A stretch of DNA of 64,000 nt from NCBI GenBank assembly GCA_051656605.1, contig JBOGCF010000039.1, positions 53,311 to 117,310 of the forward strand. The letters run 5' to 3'. Origin of the DNA: UBA12018 sp051656605 (GTDB lineage Bacteria > Bacteroidota > Bacteroidia > Bacteroidales > CAMTPD01). Position numbers and translations under genes: made by a program. Positions 42,654 to 51,282 of the stretch are shown here, piece by piece; position 1 is the stretch's first letter; each line of letters begins with the position of its first letter. Below the pieces are notes generated by a model that did no database searches, had not been told where the DNA came from, and was given only the letters and a program-made list of their open reading frames with translations.

Positions 42654-44606
42654 TTACTTGATAATGATCTCTTTGATGATTGGCCAGCAGGTATGTTGTC
42701 CTGTAATCTGTATCTTCACGGCTTTGATCGCTTCGCCGGTTAGTTTAGCTTTAGCCTCACCCAGATCGTTAAACGCTCCTACCTTCTCGTAAGTGGTACC
42801 GTCTTTCGAAACCAAAAGATCTGCCATTGTGATGTAGTCTTTAGAGTCGCCCGTAATCACTTCAATCTCTTTCGCGTTTACCGGCTCGCCAAGCAAGATC
42901 GTAAAGTAATGATCTTTACCAACCGATGTTCCGCCCCAGTAAAACGAGTTTGTGCGACCGTCGAAAGCATATTCCGGATGGTACGGAAAGTTTTGCGGGA
43001 TGTTTGTCTCGATGTTAGCGTGACGCACCAAAGCAGGCTTTTCGTCGGTTGGGGCAAATTCTGTTTCATTTAGTGCATCGTCTTCATAGAAGTTGATTCC
43101 CAACGAAGCCATAATCGGATAGTATGCATTGATACGCTCGTAAAACGAATCCCAGTTTTTCTTGCCCTTCTCTGTCCACATTACTTCTGCCAATGCAGTG
43201 ATACGTGGATAAAGCATCCATTCTACTCGGTCTTGTGTAGCAACACGCTCTGTCCACAAACACGCTTGCACTCCTTTTACAAGGTCGTGTTTATCAGCCG
43301 TAATCGTAGAGTCGATTGGTTCCCATTCGTAGATCTTGCGTGTAGAATTACCCGCATATCCCCAGTCGTAGTAGCAACCGTGTTGCGGAGCCATAATGAT
43401 AGGAATGTTGCGAGACAATGCGTGCTTTTGTTGCTCTACACCATCGTTGCGCCACACCATCACCAGATCTTCGGGCGTAGCCACGCCACGCTCGTCTATT
43501 TCGTCCCATCCTACCATGGTTTTACCGTATTTACGAGTAAGATCAGACACTTGTTTTGTAAAGTAATCCTGTATTTGTCCCGGTTTGGTAAAACCTTGTT
43601 GTTTATACAGGGCCATACATTTCGGACACGATTCCCAGATGGTTGTCGGTACTTCGTCGCCACCCATGTGAATGTATTGTGAAGGGAAGATATCTACCAA
43701 TTCCTTGATTACGTCTTCTACAAAAGCAATCGACTGCGGATTTCCTACGCAGATCATGTTCTCGTTGCCGCGACGACGTTGATTCAGGGCCATTTCTTCC
43801 GGATATGCTTCAAACGTACCGCCGTTGCACGATAGGTTTGGCATTGCCGCGAGCAAAGCCGTGTTGTGTCCCGGCATATCTACTTCCGGAATCACTTCTA
43901 CGTTGCGAAGTGCCGCATAACGTACCACTTCTTTCAAATCATCTTTTGTATAGTATTTGCCCGAAAGCTCAGGGAAGTTTGCATAGAATGTACCTTTCTC
44001 GGTGAGTTCAGGATACTTTTCCATATACAGACGCCAAGCATTGTTGTCTGTCAAGTGCAGGTGTAGTTTGTTTAGCTTGAAGTAACTCATCTGGTCGATG
44101 CTTTCTTTCAGCTCGTCTACCGTCCAGAAGTGACGGCTACAATCCAACATCAATCCGCGATACTGGAAACGTGGCGAATCGCTGATTGCAAGGTTGGGCA
44201 ATACACCATTGCCGGCAGTAGCGATCAATTGTTGTAAGGTTTTGATGGCATTGAAGGCACCTGAATAATCGGCACAAGCAATGTTTATCTTACCATCCTT
44301 GATATTTAACGTATATGCATTTGGAGCAAGCGATTTATTTTCAGTAAAATTAATTACCGCATTTGCATTGTCGATTGCAATATGTTGTAGTCCGCCGTTG
44401 CGAATGATGGATAAAGCCGAATCGGGCATCGCAAAGATCGAAGATGGAAGATTCACTGTCGCAATCTGGTTGATAGGAAGTGATCCGCTCAGTATCTCTA
44501 CATTGTTGGGCTGTGGAATAAGGGAAACACGATCGGTTATCTTGCTTTCGCACGCAGAGAATAGCAACAATGCACCTAGTGTTTGGGATAATAATTTCGG
44601 ATTCAT
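42654..44606 (-). CDS. GH20 beta-N-acetylhexosaminidase lipoprotein
   Basis: This 650-residue hydrolase removes terminal N-acetylhexosamines from glycans. It has a lipoprotein signal (LGALLLFSAC), an N-terminal GH20b domain, and a catalytic barrel with the acid pair Asp317-Glu318 in HMGGDEVP. FQYRGLMLDCSRHFWTVDELK and LHLHLTDNNAWRLYM are family marks. The last 130 residues (EYAFDGRTNSFYWGGTSVG, then YFTILLGEPVNAKEIEVITGD) look like a discoidin-type carbohydrate-binding domain. It is not in a visible polysaccharide-utilisation locus: no SusC/SusD nearby. Confidence 0.94.
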   Translation of the reverse strand: MNPKLLSQTLGALLLFSACESKITDRVSLIPQPNNVEILSGSLPINQIATVNLPSSIFAMPDSALSIIRNGGLQHIAIDNANAVINFTENKSLAPNAYTLNIKDGKINIACADYSGAFNAIKTLQQLIATAGNGVLPNLAISDSPRFQYRGLMLDCSRHFWTVDELKESIDQMSYFKLNKLHLHLTDNNAWRLYMEKYPELTEKGTFYANFPELSGKYYTKDDLKEVVRYAALRNVEVIPEVDMPGHNTALLAAMPNLSCNGGTFEAYPEEMALNQRRRGNENMICVGNPQSIAFVEDVIKELVDIFPSQYIHMGGDEVPTTIWESCPKCMALYKQQGFTKPGQIQDYFTKQVSDLTRKYGKTMVGWDEIDERGVATPEDLVMVWRNDGVEQQKHALSRNIPIIMAPQHGCYYDWGYAGNSTRKIYEWEPIDSTITADKHDLVKGVQACLWTERVATQDRVEWMLYPRITALAEVMWTEKGKKNWDSFYERINAYYPIMASLGINFYEDDALNETEFAPTDEKPALVRHANIETNIPQNFPYHPEYAFDGRTNSFYWGGTSVGKDHYFTILLGEPVNAKEIEVITGDSKDYITMADLLVSKDGTTYEKVGAFNDLGEAKAKLTGEAIKAVKIQITGQHTCWPIIKEIIIK

Positions 44607-44684
44607 GTCTCTTAGTTTATATTTTATGGTTAGACCAATTAGCTATTTCGGTGGTTTTTTTAATAATATAAATTAAGATCGTCG

Positions 44685-44692
44685 CAAAGATA
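44685..44692 (-). promoter_or_regulatory. Bacteroidota -7 box for the hexosaminidase gene
   Basis: The minus strand reads TATCTTTG, 79 bases upstream of the hexosaminidase start codon. Confidence 0.5.
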
Positions 44693-44797
44693 ATGAATAG
44701 TTGTAATTATATCAGCATTTGTTTTATGCTGCAAAGCATGTATGAAACGAGGATAAACTATCTGAATTTTATATTGTTTTTATTAGAAAACGCGATT

Positions 44798-45562
44798 ATG
44801 ATACGGTTAGAAGATATTAAAGACAATTCGTCCTCTTCGGGGATGCAAGAGATAGATGCGCGCGGATCGCAGTGTCCGGGTCCGATCATGAGCCTGATGG
44901 ATACATTCAAAACCTTGGAAATGGGCAAGCAAGTAAAGTTGGTTGGTACCGATCCGGGGCTGTTGTCTGATTTGCCTTCGTGGGCAAACATCACAGGCAA
45001 TAAGCTGATTTCGATAGAGATGAAGGAGGGTTTAATTACTGCCGTGCTCGAGAAACATACCGAGAATGGGCATAATCCGCTACCCGATCGAGAAGATCGA
45101 ATGACGATTGTGCTTTTTAGTGATGATTTTGATAAGAGTGTAGCGGCATTCAATATTGCGTTGGGAGCTTTGGCCGTAGGGATGAAAGTGGAGATTTTCT
45201 TCACGTTCTGGGGACTTAGCTTGCTACGACGCAAACCGGATCATCCGATTCATAAAGATCTGGAAGGTAAAATGATGGCAGAGATGTTGCCTAAAAGTGA
45301 TAAGGATCTGCCGTTGTCTAAAGATAACATGATGGGTATCGGGGCCAAACTTCTTCAAAAGATCATGAAGGATAAGCACATCCCTCCTCTCGATTTCATG
45401 GTGCATCTGGCCAAATACGACGGAGTGAAGTTTATTGCTTGCAAGATGTCGATGGAAGTGATGGAGATCTCGAAAGACGAACTTCTCGAGGGTGTTGAAG
45501 TGGGCGGCGTAGCTACGATGCTGGAGAATGCACGCAAATCGACTACTTCTTATTTTATTTAG
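44798..45562 (+). CDS. TusA-DsrE2 fusion sulfur-carrier protein
   Basis: This 254-residue protein joins a TusA-like sulfur-carrier domain (residues about 15-90, reactive Cys26 in GSQCPGPI) to a DsrE2-like domain (about 105-254, with TIVLFSDDFDKSVAAFNIALGA and FIACKMSMEVMEI). Both domains bind and pass sulfane sulfur as persulfides. In this family the pair feeds sulfur to tRNA thiolation or sulfur oxidation; the target here is not shown. ATG at 44798 (MIRLEDIKD) gives the clean start; the frame extends 35 codons upstream without family-like sequence. A thioredoxin follows 24 bases later. Confidence 0.9.
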   Translation: MIRLEDIKDNSSSSGMQEIDARGSQCPGPIMSLMDTFKTLEMGKQVKLVGTDPGLLSDLPSWANITGNKLISIEMKEGLITAVLEKHTENGHNPLPDREDRMTIVLFSDDFDKSVAAFNIALGALAVGMKVEIFFTFWGLSLLRRKPDHPIHKDLEGKMMAEMLPKSDKDLPLSKDNMMGIGAKLLQKIMKDKHIPPLDFMVHLAKYDGVKFIACKMSMEVMEISKDELLEGVEVGGVATMLENARKSTTSYFI

Positions 45563-45586
45563 CAATCATTTTAATACGTAAGATAT

Positions 45587-45931
45587 ATGGTACAAGAATT
45601 GAATGCAGATTCGTTCAAAGAACAACTGTTTGATTATACATTGGGCGACAACGCAACATTGAAGCTGAAGAACAATGGCATATTGGAGTTTTACGTGCCG
45701 TGGTGCCCTCACTGCCAAGCCATGATGCCGCGTTACGATAAGATTAGCCACATGTTTGAGGCTGTTAGTTGCTATCGAATCAATATGGAGGCTTATCCGG
45801 ACATTGCAGAACTATTCGGTGTGGAGAGTTTCCCTACGTTTATCTATATTTTCCCGAATGGGGATATGCGGAAAAGTGTAGGTGAAATGAGTGTGGATGA
45901 CTTTGCGGATATGATTAAGTCTACATTCTAG
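45587..45931 (+). CDS. Thioredoxin-family protein
   Basis: This 114-residue thioredoxin-fold protein has the active-site pair Cys40 and Cys43 in FYVPWCPHCQAMMPRY, and the cis-proline segment FGVESFPTFIYIFPNG. The CPHC centre differs from the CGPC of classic thioredoxin and is more like DsbA or thiol-disulfide proteins, but there is no signal peptide. It lies just after the TusA-DsrE2 gene, so it may reduce persulfides or disulfides there. Confidence 0.92.
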   Translation: MVQELNADSFKEQLFDYTLGDNATLKLKNNGILEFYVPWCPHCQAMMPRYDKISHMFEAVSCYRINMEAYPDIAELFGVESFPTFIYIFPNGDMRKSVGEMSVDDFADMIKSTF

Positions 45932-45934
45932 GAT

Positions 45935-45984
45935 AAAGCAAAATGCTCGGTAAGTTCGATGTACTTTGCCGGGCATTTTGCTTT
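45935..45984. terminator. Bidirectional terminator between thioredoxin and dgkA
   Basis: AAAGCAAAATGC and GCATTTTGCTTT form a perfect 12-bp stem around a partly paired loop. Confidence 0.88.
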
Positions 45985-45990
45985 CTTGTT

Positions 45991-46365
45991 TCAAAACATC
46001 GCAATCACGTAAGGGGTGAAAATGAGTAGTCCTATTATAAAGGTGGCAATGGCAACAAATAAGACTCCTCCGGCTGCGATGTCTTTGATTATTCCGATTT
46101 CACGTACATGTTCTTTTGTAAGGTAATTAGCAGTGTATTCAATAGCTGTATTGAAGGCTTCGGCTGCAAATACACATCCGATGCATAAAATGCAGATGAT
46201 CCATTCGGTTTTGGTGATTCCGAAAAAGAATCCTCCGGCTATTACCACCAGCGTAGCCAGTGTATGAATCCAGGCATTGTGTTCATACTTTATGAGCAAC
46301 TGCATGCCTTTAAATGCATACGAAAAGCTTTTGATACGTTTTTGCAATGAGAATTTTGTTTCCAT
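45991..46365 (-). CDS. dgkA: Diacylglycerol/undecaprenol kinase
   Basis: This 124-residue membrane kinase belongs to the DgkA group. It has three hydrophobic helices (WIHTLATLVVIAGGFFFGI, WIICILCIGCVFAAEAFNTAIEY and DIAAGGVLFVAIATFIIGLLIF; long ones span the membrane) and the signature EAFNTAIE with DIAAG. In Gram-positive bacteria the homologue phosphorylates undecaprenol; in E. coli, diacylglycerol. The substrate in this organism is not shown. Confidence 0.93.
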   Translation of the reverse strand: METKFSLQKRIKSFSYAFKGMQLLIKYEHNAWIHTLATLVVIAGGFFFGITKTEWIICILCIGCVFAAEAFNTAIEYTANYLTKEHVREIGIIKDIAAGGVLFVAIATFIIGLLIFTPYVIAMF

Positions 46366-46381
46366 TATTAATTTGTTTTTT

Positions 46382-46389
46382 CAAAAATA
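46382..46389 (-). promoter_or_regulatory. Bacteroidota -7 box for dgkA
   Basis: The minus strand reads TATTTTTG, 17 bases before the start codon at 46365. Confidence 0.5.
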
Positions 46390-46515
46390 GATTAATTCAG
46401 CGGAACAATAAAATATCTATATTTATAACTCCTTAAAAGAACAGATTTGTGACAACGACAAACTCATGTAATGCTCATGCTGTGAGCAATTAATCGATCT
46501 ATAATTTTTTCACGA

Positions 46516-47157
46516 ATGGTAAAAGATATTCTTATCCTATTGGTTGGTCTTTCGGCCCAATTGCTCTTCTCTATTCGCACTCTTGTGCAATGGATTGCTT
46601 CGGAGAAGGCAAAGAAGGTACTCTCTCCCGTCTTGTTTTGGCAGCTTAGCTTATTGGCTTCCTTTATTTTTTGCATGTATGGCTGGTTGCGCAACGACTT
46701 TGCTATTGTGTTGGGTCAGCTTATTTCGTATTACATTTATATTTGGAACCTGAAGATCGAAAACAACTGGCAACAGCTCAATGCCGGGGTTCGTTTCTTG
46801 GCGTATGCAATGCCAATAGCGGCGCTGTTGTATGTTTGTTCTGATATACAAGGTAGCTACGACAAGCTGTTTAACCAATCGGATTTGCCGTTGAGCCTTA
46901 TTTTGTTCGGCTCCATTGGGCAATTGATTTTTGTGTTTCGCTTCATCTATCAATGGTGGTACTCGATGCAACTGCAACGCTCGGTATTGCCGTTTAAGTT
47001 TTGGCTGATCAGTTTGGTCGGTGCTTCTATTATCTTTACGTATGGCATTATACGTTTCGATATTGTGCTCATGCTAGGGCAGTCGTTCGGACTGGTAGTA
47101 TACATTCGAAATATGGTTCTCTGGAAAAACGAACCCGTAGAAGATCAATTGAAGTAA
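46516..47157 (+). CDS. Membrane protein with tandem LAB-N domains
   Basis: This 213-residue protein contains two copies of the LAB-N domain, named from the N-terminus of some lipid-A-disaccharide synthases. Copy one has FSIRTLVQWIASEKAKKVLSPVLFWQLSL; copy two has FRFIYQWWYSMQLQRSVLPFKFWLIS. Each copy has paired hydrophobic helices. Stand-alone forms occur beside glycosyl and polyprenol-sugar genes, often as presumed lipid-linked-sugar membrane proteins. It converges on the GT-C gene, with one perfect terminator between them. Confidence 0.85.
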   Translation: MVKDILILLVGLSAQLLFSIRTLVQWIASEKAKKVLSPVLFWQLSLLASFIFCMYGWLRNDFAIVLGQLISYYIYIWNLKIENNWQQLNAGVRFLAYAMPIAALLYVCSDIQGSYDKLFNQSDLPLSLILFGSIGQLIFVFRFIYQWWYSMQLQRSVLPFKFWLISLVGASIIFTYGIIRFDIVLMLGQSFGLVVYIRNMVLWKNEPVEDQLK

Positions 47158-47160
47158 AAC

Positions 47161-47205
47161 AACAAATCCGCCTCAGCAGTATAAAAACGCTGAGGCGGAT
47201 TTGTT
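47161..47205. terminator. Perfect 17-bp bidirectional terminator
   Basis: AACAAATCCGCCTCAGC and GCTGAGGCGGATTTGTT are perfect complements around an 11-base loop, between the convergent LAB-N and GT-C genes. Confidence 0.92.
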
Positions 47206-47226
47206 ATAAATAATAGCTTCGTTTGC

Positions 47227-48816
47227 TTATTCTACCACTACAATGTAGTAGTCTCCTTTCGAGATAAAGTTGAGTTGTTTGCGATTATCTTCGGTATAGG
47301 TGAGATCTTTCATCGCATCTCGCTTTTGAATAAAGAGTACTGCTGATGATGCATTGAGTAGAAATGAATCAAGTTCTACTTTATTATCAAGCCTTGTGAG
47401 ACTAGTATTGAGAAAGACATCCATATTTTCTCCTCCTCTAAAGCGGTAGTAGGCATATTCGCTACATGCTCTATCCTTGAAATGACCTTGAGCTTCTGTT
47501 GCCATTGCTTCGAAGCCGATGTATTGATTAAATTGACTTACGTTGAAGCTGGCCACAAAAATAAAAATTAGCAACGATACGCTGATGGATCTGATAGCCC
47601 TACTTTTATTTGCCTTCAACCAGTAAATAGCTTGCAAACCTCCCAAGAATAATACTCCTAACGCAATGTAAACAAACGTGAGATTATCGTATTCGAACGT
47701 AAGCAATGGTTTGGCAAAGAATGATAGCGGTAGTGCCAGCATAAACAAAGCCGCCGGAATACCGATACTCAGCATGATCAGTTTCTTGTTGTATAAGTGC
47801 TTTAACTGAATCGCAGCAAAATAAGCAACGAACGGATAGATGGGTATAAGGTAGATATCTAGTTTGGAACTGATCAGAGAGAACATTGCAAACGATGCGG
47901 TTATAATGGATAGGAAGAAAATCTCCAATGAGGTAAATTTTCGTTTCTCGAAAAGTGCCAACACGATTGAAACCAAATAAAGAATAGACCATGGTGCAAA
48001 AGTAAACAGACTGGTCTTAAAGTAATAGTAAAATGGTTGGTCGTGATAAAACGAGTTGATACCACGTCCTACGGTTTGCTTTACCAGGATGTTGTTGAGA
48101 TAACTGCTCCCTCCTTCCAAGTAGATTGCGGCAAACCAGCTTGCAAATAAAAGAATCAGTACCGATACTGAAGCTACCGAGAAGTAAGTGCGGAACGTTT
48201 TAAACTCTTTTTGATAGACCAGAAATGCAACAATCGAAAGCAATGGCATCAATATACCTACGGGGCCTTTGGTAAATACGCCCAAAAAGATAAACAGCAC
48301 AAACAGTAACTTGTTTTTCGAGCTTTTGTATCCCGCATACATCTTATAGAAGGTGTATAATGACAGGACAATAAAGAGACACATGAGCATATCCATACGA
48401 ATGACAAAGGCTGCCCCTAGAAAAAATCCCGTAGTAAGCAGCATGAGTCCGCCGAGAACCTCGTCTTTATGATCGCTTACGTTATACTTGATCAACCAGT
48501 TGTCCATCACATAGACTGTAAGCATTGCGGGAATTAGGCTGATCAATCCTAATGTAGCCATATAATGTGCGCCAAATAGCTTTCGGAGAATCATCATGAT
48601 CCAAAAGTAAAGAGGCGGCTTATCTGCATAGACTTCTCCGTGATTATAAAAGGTTACCCAGGTGTTGTTACGTAGCGCTTCGTCGACAATACTGAGATAA
48701 CGCAGCTCATTGTCGGGCGTAAAGTCTCGAAAGAAATAGATTGGTAGTAACAGGATAAAGTATAGAAAATAACGAATGTTCCTGTTTTCTATAGAGAATG
48801 TGTTTATTTTATTCAT
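47227..48816 (-). CDS. ArnT/PMT-type GT-C glycosyltransferase
   Basis: This 529-residue protein has many membrane helices in the first 400 residues and a soluble end. The first loop holds DNELRYLSIVDEALRNN and GEVYADKPPLYFW, the acidic and KPPL motifs of ArnT and other PMT_2/GT39/GT83 enzymes. Such enzymes move a sugar from a polyprenyl phosphate carrier to lipid A, core or protein on the periplasmic face. Here the start overlaps the epimerase stop by four bases (ATGA), implying translational coupling. Donor sugar is not proven. Confidence 0.88.
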   Translation of the reverse strand: MNKINTFSIENRNIRYFLYFILLLPIYFFRDFTPDNELRYLSIVDEALRNNTWVTFYNHGEVYADKPPLYFWIMMILRKLFGAHYMATLGLISLIPAMLTVYVMDNWLIKYNVSDHKDEVLGGLMLLTTGFFLGAAFVIRMDMLMCLFIVLSLYTFYKMYAGYKSSKNKLLFVLFIFLGVFTKGPVGILMPLLSIVAFLVYQKEFKTFRTYFSVASVSVLILLFASWFAAIYLEGGSSYLNNILVKQTVGRGINSFYHDQPFYYYFKTSLFTFAPWSILYLVSIVLALFEKRKFTSLEIFFLSIITASFAMFSLISSKLDIYLIPIYPFVAYFAAIQLKHLYNKKLIMLSIGIPAALFMLALPLSFFAKPLLTFEYDNLTFVYIALGVLFLGGLQAIYWLKANKSRAIRSISVSLLIFIFVASFNVSQFNQYIGFEAMATEAQGHFKDRACSEYAYYRFRGGENMDVFLNTSLTRLDNKVELDSFLLNASSAVLFIQKRDAMKDLTYTEDNRKQLNFISKGDYYIVVVE

Positions 48817-49787
48817 TTCGTATAGTATTCATTATACCACGCAAGATACTTTTTAATCCCATCATTCAAAGTTGTTTCGGGTTGAAAATCGTAATCTCGC
48901 TTAAGCTTTGCCGTATCGGCCCATGTAGCTAATACATCGCCTGCTTGCATAGGCAGGTTGTGACGTATTGCCCGCTTGCCAATATTTCGCTCGAGCGTAG
49001 TAATAAAATCGTTGAGACGTATTGGCGAAGAGTTGCCCACATTGTATACCTCACTTACCGAGTCGCTATTTCCGTTTATAATAGTGAATACGGCATCTAC
49101 GATATCGTCGATGTAAGTAAAATCTCTGAGCATTTCGCCGTGATTAAACACCTTTATCTCTCTACTATCTTTTATAGCTGAGGTGAACAAAAAGGGCGAC
49201 ATATCGGGACGTCCCCATGGACCGTATACGGTAAAGAAGCGTAGGCCGATCGTTGTGATATTATATATAGAGGAATAACTGTATGCAAAGAGTTCGTTTG
49301 CCTTCTTGGTTGCGGCATACAGACTAACCGGACGCTCCGATTTATCTGTTTCCCTATAGGGAATGTCTTTATTGGCTCCGTATACACTCGAACTGCTTGC
49401 ATAAATAAAGCGTTTGATGTTACTCTTGGTTGTTGCGTCGAGGATATTAAAGAAGCCTTGTATGTTTGTAGAGATGTAGGCTTGTGGATTTTCTATACTG
49501 TAGTGTACACCGGCTTGTCCGGCAAAGTTGCAAACCAAATCGAACTTCTCTTTTGCAAATAGTGCATCTACTCTTTCACGGTTTTCTATGTCCAGAAGTT
49601 CGAATGTAAATGGCTTATGATCTCCTTTATTGAATTTCTCAAGCTCGTTTACTCGTGCAATCTTCAAGTTTACATCGTAATAGTTTGACAGATTGTCTAT
49701 GCCTACGATTTCAAAACCTTCGTCCAAGCATCTTTTTGCAACACTAAATCCGATAAATCCGGCTACTCCCGTAATAAGAATTTTCAT
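48813..49787 (-). CDS. UDP-uronate/UDP-sugar 4-epimerase-like SDR protein
   Basis: This 324-residue extended SDR protein has GVAGFIGFSVAKRCLDEGF (NAD motif), the DNLSNYYDVNLKIARV segment typical of UDP-glucuronate 4-epimerases, catalytic Tyr157-x3-Lys161 in LYAATKKANE, and FFTVYGPWGRPDM. UDP-glucuronate to UDP-galacturonate is the likely reaction, but UDP-glucose or others are possible. It directly precedes and overlaps the GT-C gene, so the sugar it makes is probably what that enzyme transfers. Confidence 0.85.
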   Translation of the reverse strand: MKILITGVAGFIGFSVAKRCLDEGFEIVGIDNLSNYYDVNLKIARVNELEKFNKGDHKPFTFELLDIENRERVDALFAKEKFDLVCNFAGQAGVHYSIENPQAYISTNIQGFFNILDATTKSNIKRFIYASSSSVYGANKDIPYRETDKSERPVSLYAATKKANELFAYSYSSIYNITTIGLRFFTVYGPWGRPDMSPFLFTSAIKDSREIKVFNHGEMLRDFTYIDDIVDAVFTIINGNSDSVSEVYNVGNSSPIRLNDFITTLERNIGKRAIRHNLPMQAGDVLATWADTAKLKRDYDFQPETTLNDGIKKYLAWYNEYYTK

Positions 49788-50093
49788 AAGAAATAAATTA
49801 AGAACTGTTTTAAGTGTTAGAGATATCGCTTATATAACAAGGGAAGAATATAAAAGGATTATATAAATTGATAAACTTATCATATATTTAAAAAGCATTC
49901 GCCTTAAATTTATATTATTTTGAATGCTCAGTTGCAAGCGTATATCTACTGATAAAGAGGAGGTAAACGGCGTGTTTCGCGTATAGATAATGTATATATT
50001 TTTTTGGAGAGTAAGCAGAATAAAAAGAAGGGCTTAGAGGATCATTTCTTTAAAGTAGTGCATCTATAGGTGGTTTCGAAGAATAGTAAAACA
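49788..50093. other. AT-rich intergenic region upstream of the epimerase gene
   Basis: This 306-bp gap carries no gene. There is a short inverted repeat AGCATTC (about 49893-49899) with GAATGCT (about 49920-49927). A promoter for the epimerase-GT-C operon must lie here, but no clear TAnnTTTG stands out. Confidence 0.4.
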
Positions 50094-50096
50094 AAA

Positions 50097-50121
50097 AAAG
50101 CAGCACTTTCGATGCTGCTTT
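50097..50121 (-). terminator. Terminator of tRNA-Trp
   Basis: AAAGCAGCA and TGCTGCTTT form a perfect 9-bp stem, with a run of seven T residues on the minus strand, just after the tRNA 3' end. Confidence 0.9.
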
Positions 50122-50124
50122 CTG

Positions 50125-50197
50125 CACGGGTTGAGAGACTCGAACTCCCGACACTCGGTTTTGGAGACCGATGCTCTACCAACTGAGCTAAACCCGT
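50125..50197 (-). tRNA. tRNA-Trp (anticodon CCA)
   Basis: This 73-base tRNA folds fully. The acceptor stem ACGGGTT pairs with AACCCGT and the discriminator is G. The D-arm is GCTCAGTTGGTAGAGC, the anticodon stem-loop CGGTCTCCAAAACCG carries CCA, and the T-arm has GGGAGTTCGAGTCTCTC. The 3' CCA is not encoded. It decodes UGG and has its own promoter and terminator. Confidence 0.97.
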
Positions 50198-50214
50198 ATC
50201 TCATTTGGACACTG

Positions 50215-50245
50215 CAAATATAAGGCAATATTTTAAATCTACAAA
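50215..50245 (-). promoter_or_regulatory. tRNA-Trp promoter (TTTG-N19-TATATTTG)
   Basis: On the minus strand TTTG (50242-50245) and TATATTTG (50215-50222) are 19 bases apart. The tRNA 5' end is 18 bases further on. This textbook match supports the promoter calls elsewhere in the window. Confidence 0.82.
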
Positions 50246-50268
50246 GCTTTTATGATTTAATTTGTAAA

Positions 50269-51177
50269 TTATTTTTTATTTGTCTCACGCGAAACAATGT
50301 AAACACCTGTAAATATTAACATTGACGCCAGAAGTTGATACCATTCAAATTTAGCCTGCCCGAGGAATAAAGCAATAGTAGATGCAATAATCGGTACTTC
50401 GTAATCATACATTGCAACGGCTGTAGTTGATAATTTCTTCAAACCATAGGCCAAAAGCAAATATGTAAGGAATGTGGGAAAGATTAAAACGAAGATCAGC
50501 ACTGCTAAAGGAAGTAGGTTTTGTGTCTCTGTAAAGATCTTCGATTCGAACCCCTTTATAGCAAGAACGACACTACTCACTAGAAATGCTCCCACAAAGA
50601 TCCATTTGAGCATGGTAATGGATGAATACTTTTGGGTATATCGCTTATTGCGTATCAAATACACGGCATAGCATAGTGCACTAACGAAGCAAAAGACATT
50701 TCCGAGCATAGATTGGGTATGAACGGATACTGTATTTTGCTTCATAACAATCCATACAGCCCCTCCTATTCCCATAAATATACCAACGAGCTTATTGCCT
50801 GATATGTGCTCCTTAAACACAAAGAATGAAAGGATCAATACCAATACCGGCATAGTGGTAAAGATCAAAGAGCTATCTATGGGTGATGAATACTCTACTC
50901 CGATAAGGTAAAAGAAGATATAGCCAGACAAGACTATTGCTCCTATTAAGATCATGTGCAAACGATCTCTTGGTGTAGTTTCTTCTTTCTTGATAAAAAG
51001 AGATACAATCCAAAATGCTACAACGGCAAATGCGCAACGTAGAAAGAACATCGTATAACTGCTGCACCATTCGGGAAGCAGATACTTTTGCGCATTTATA
51101 TTAAGTCCGTTAAACATCTCGGCAAAGAAGACAGCGAGGTTTGCCGTTACAAGCTGTTTTTTATCGTTGGTTATCAT
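50269..51177 (-). CDS. EamA-family (DMT) transporter
   Basis: This 302-residue inner-membrane protein has ten hydrophobic helices in two EamA repeats, typical of drug/metabolite transporters. The first repeat ends around SPIDSSLIFTTMPVLVLILSFFVFKEHISGNKLVGIFMG; the second ends at YDYEVPIIASTIALFLGQAKFEWYQLLASMLIFTGVY. The substrate is unknown: this family exports amino acids, metabolites or nucleotide sugars. It diverges from the Crp/Fnr regulator, which could control it. Confidence 0.88.
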   Translation of the reverse strand: MITNDKKQLVTANLAVFFAEMFNGLNINAQKYLLPEWCSSYTMFFLRCAFAVVAFWIVSLFIKKEETTPRDRLHMILIGAIVLSGYIFFYLIGVEYSSPIDSSLIFTTMPVLVLILSFFVFKEHISGNKLVGIFMGIGGAVWIVMKQNTVSVHTQSMLGNVFCFVSALCYAVYLIRNKRYTQKYSSITMLKWIFVGAFLVSSVVLAIKGFESKIFTETQNLLPLAVLIFVLIFPTFLTYLLLAYGLKKLSTTAVAMYDYEVPIIASTIALFLGQAKFEWYQLLASMLIFTGVYIVSRETNKK

Positions 51178-51282
51178 ATATATTTCTTTTCTATAATAAC
51201 CATCAATACGGGATTATGTTAGTCCGACGCTATGCATAAATACGGTCATTTCATTATCTTTACGGTCAAGATATTGTATATT

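Noticed and set aside
44693..44797. N-terminal extension of the TusA-DsrE2 protein
   Set aside because: The 35 extra residues are hydrophobic and not part of either family; the ATG at 44798 gives the clean start.
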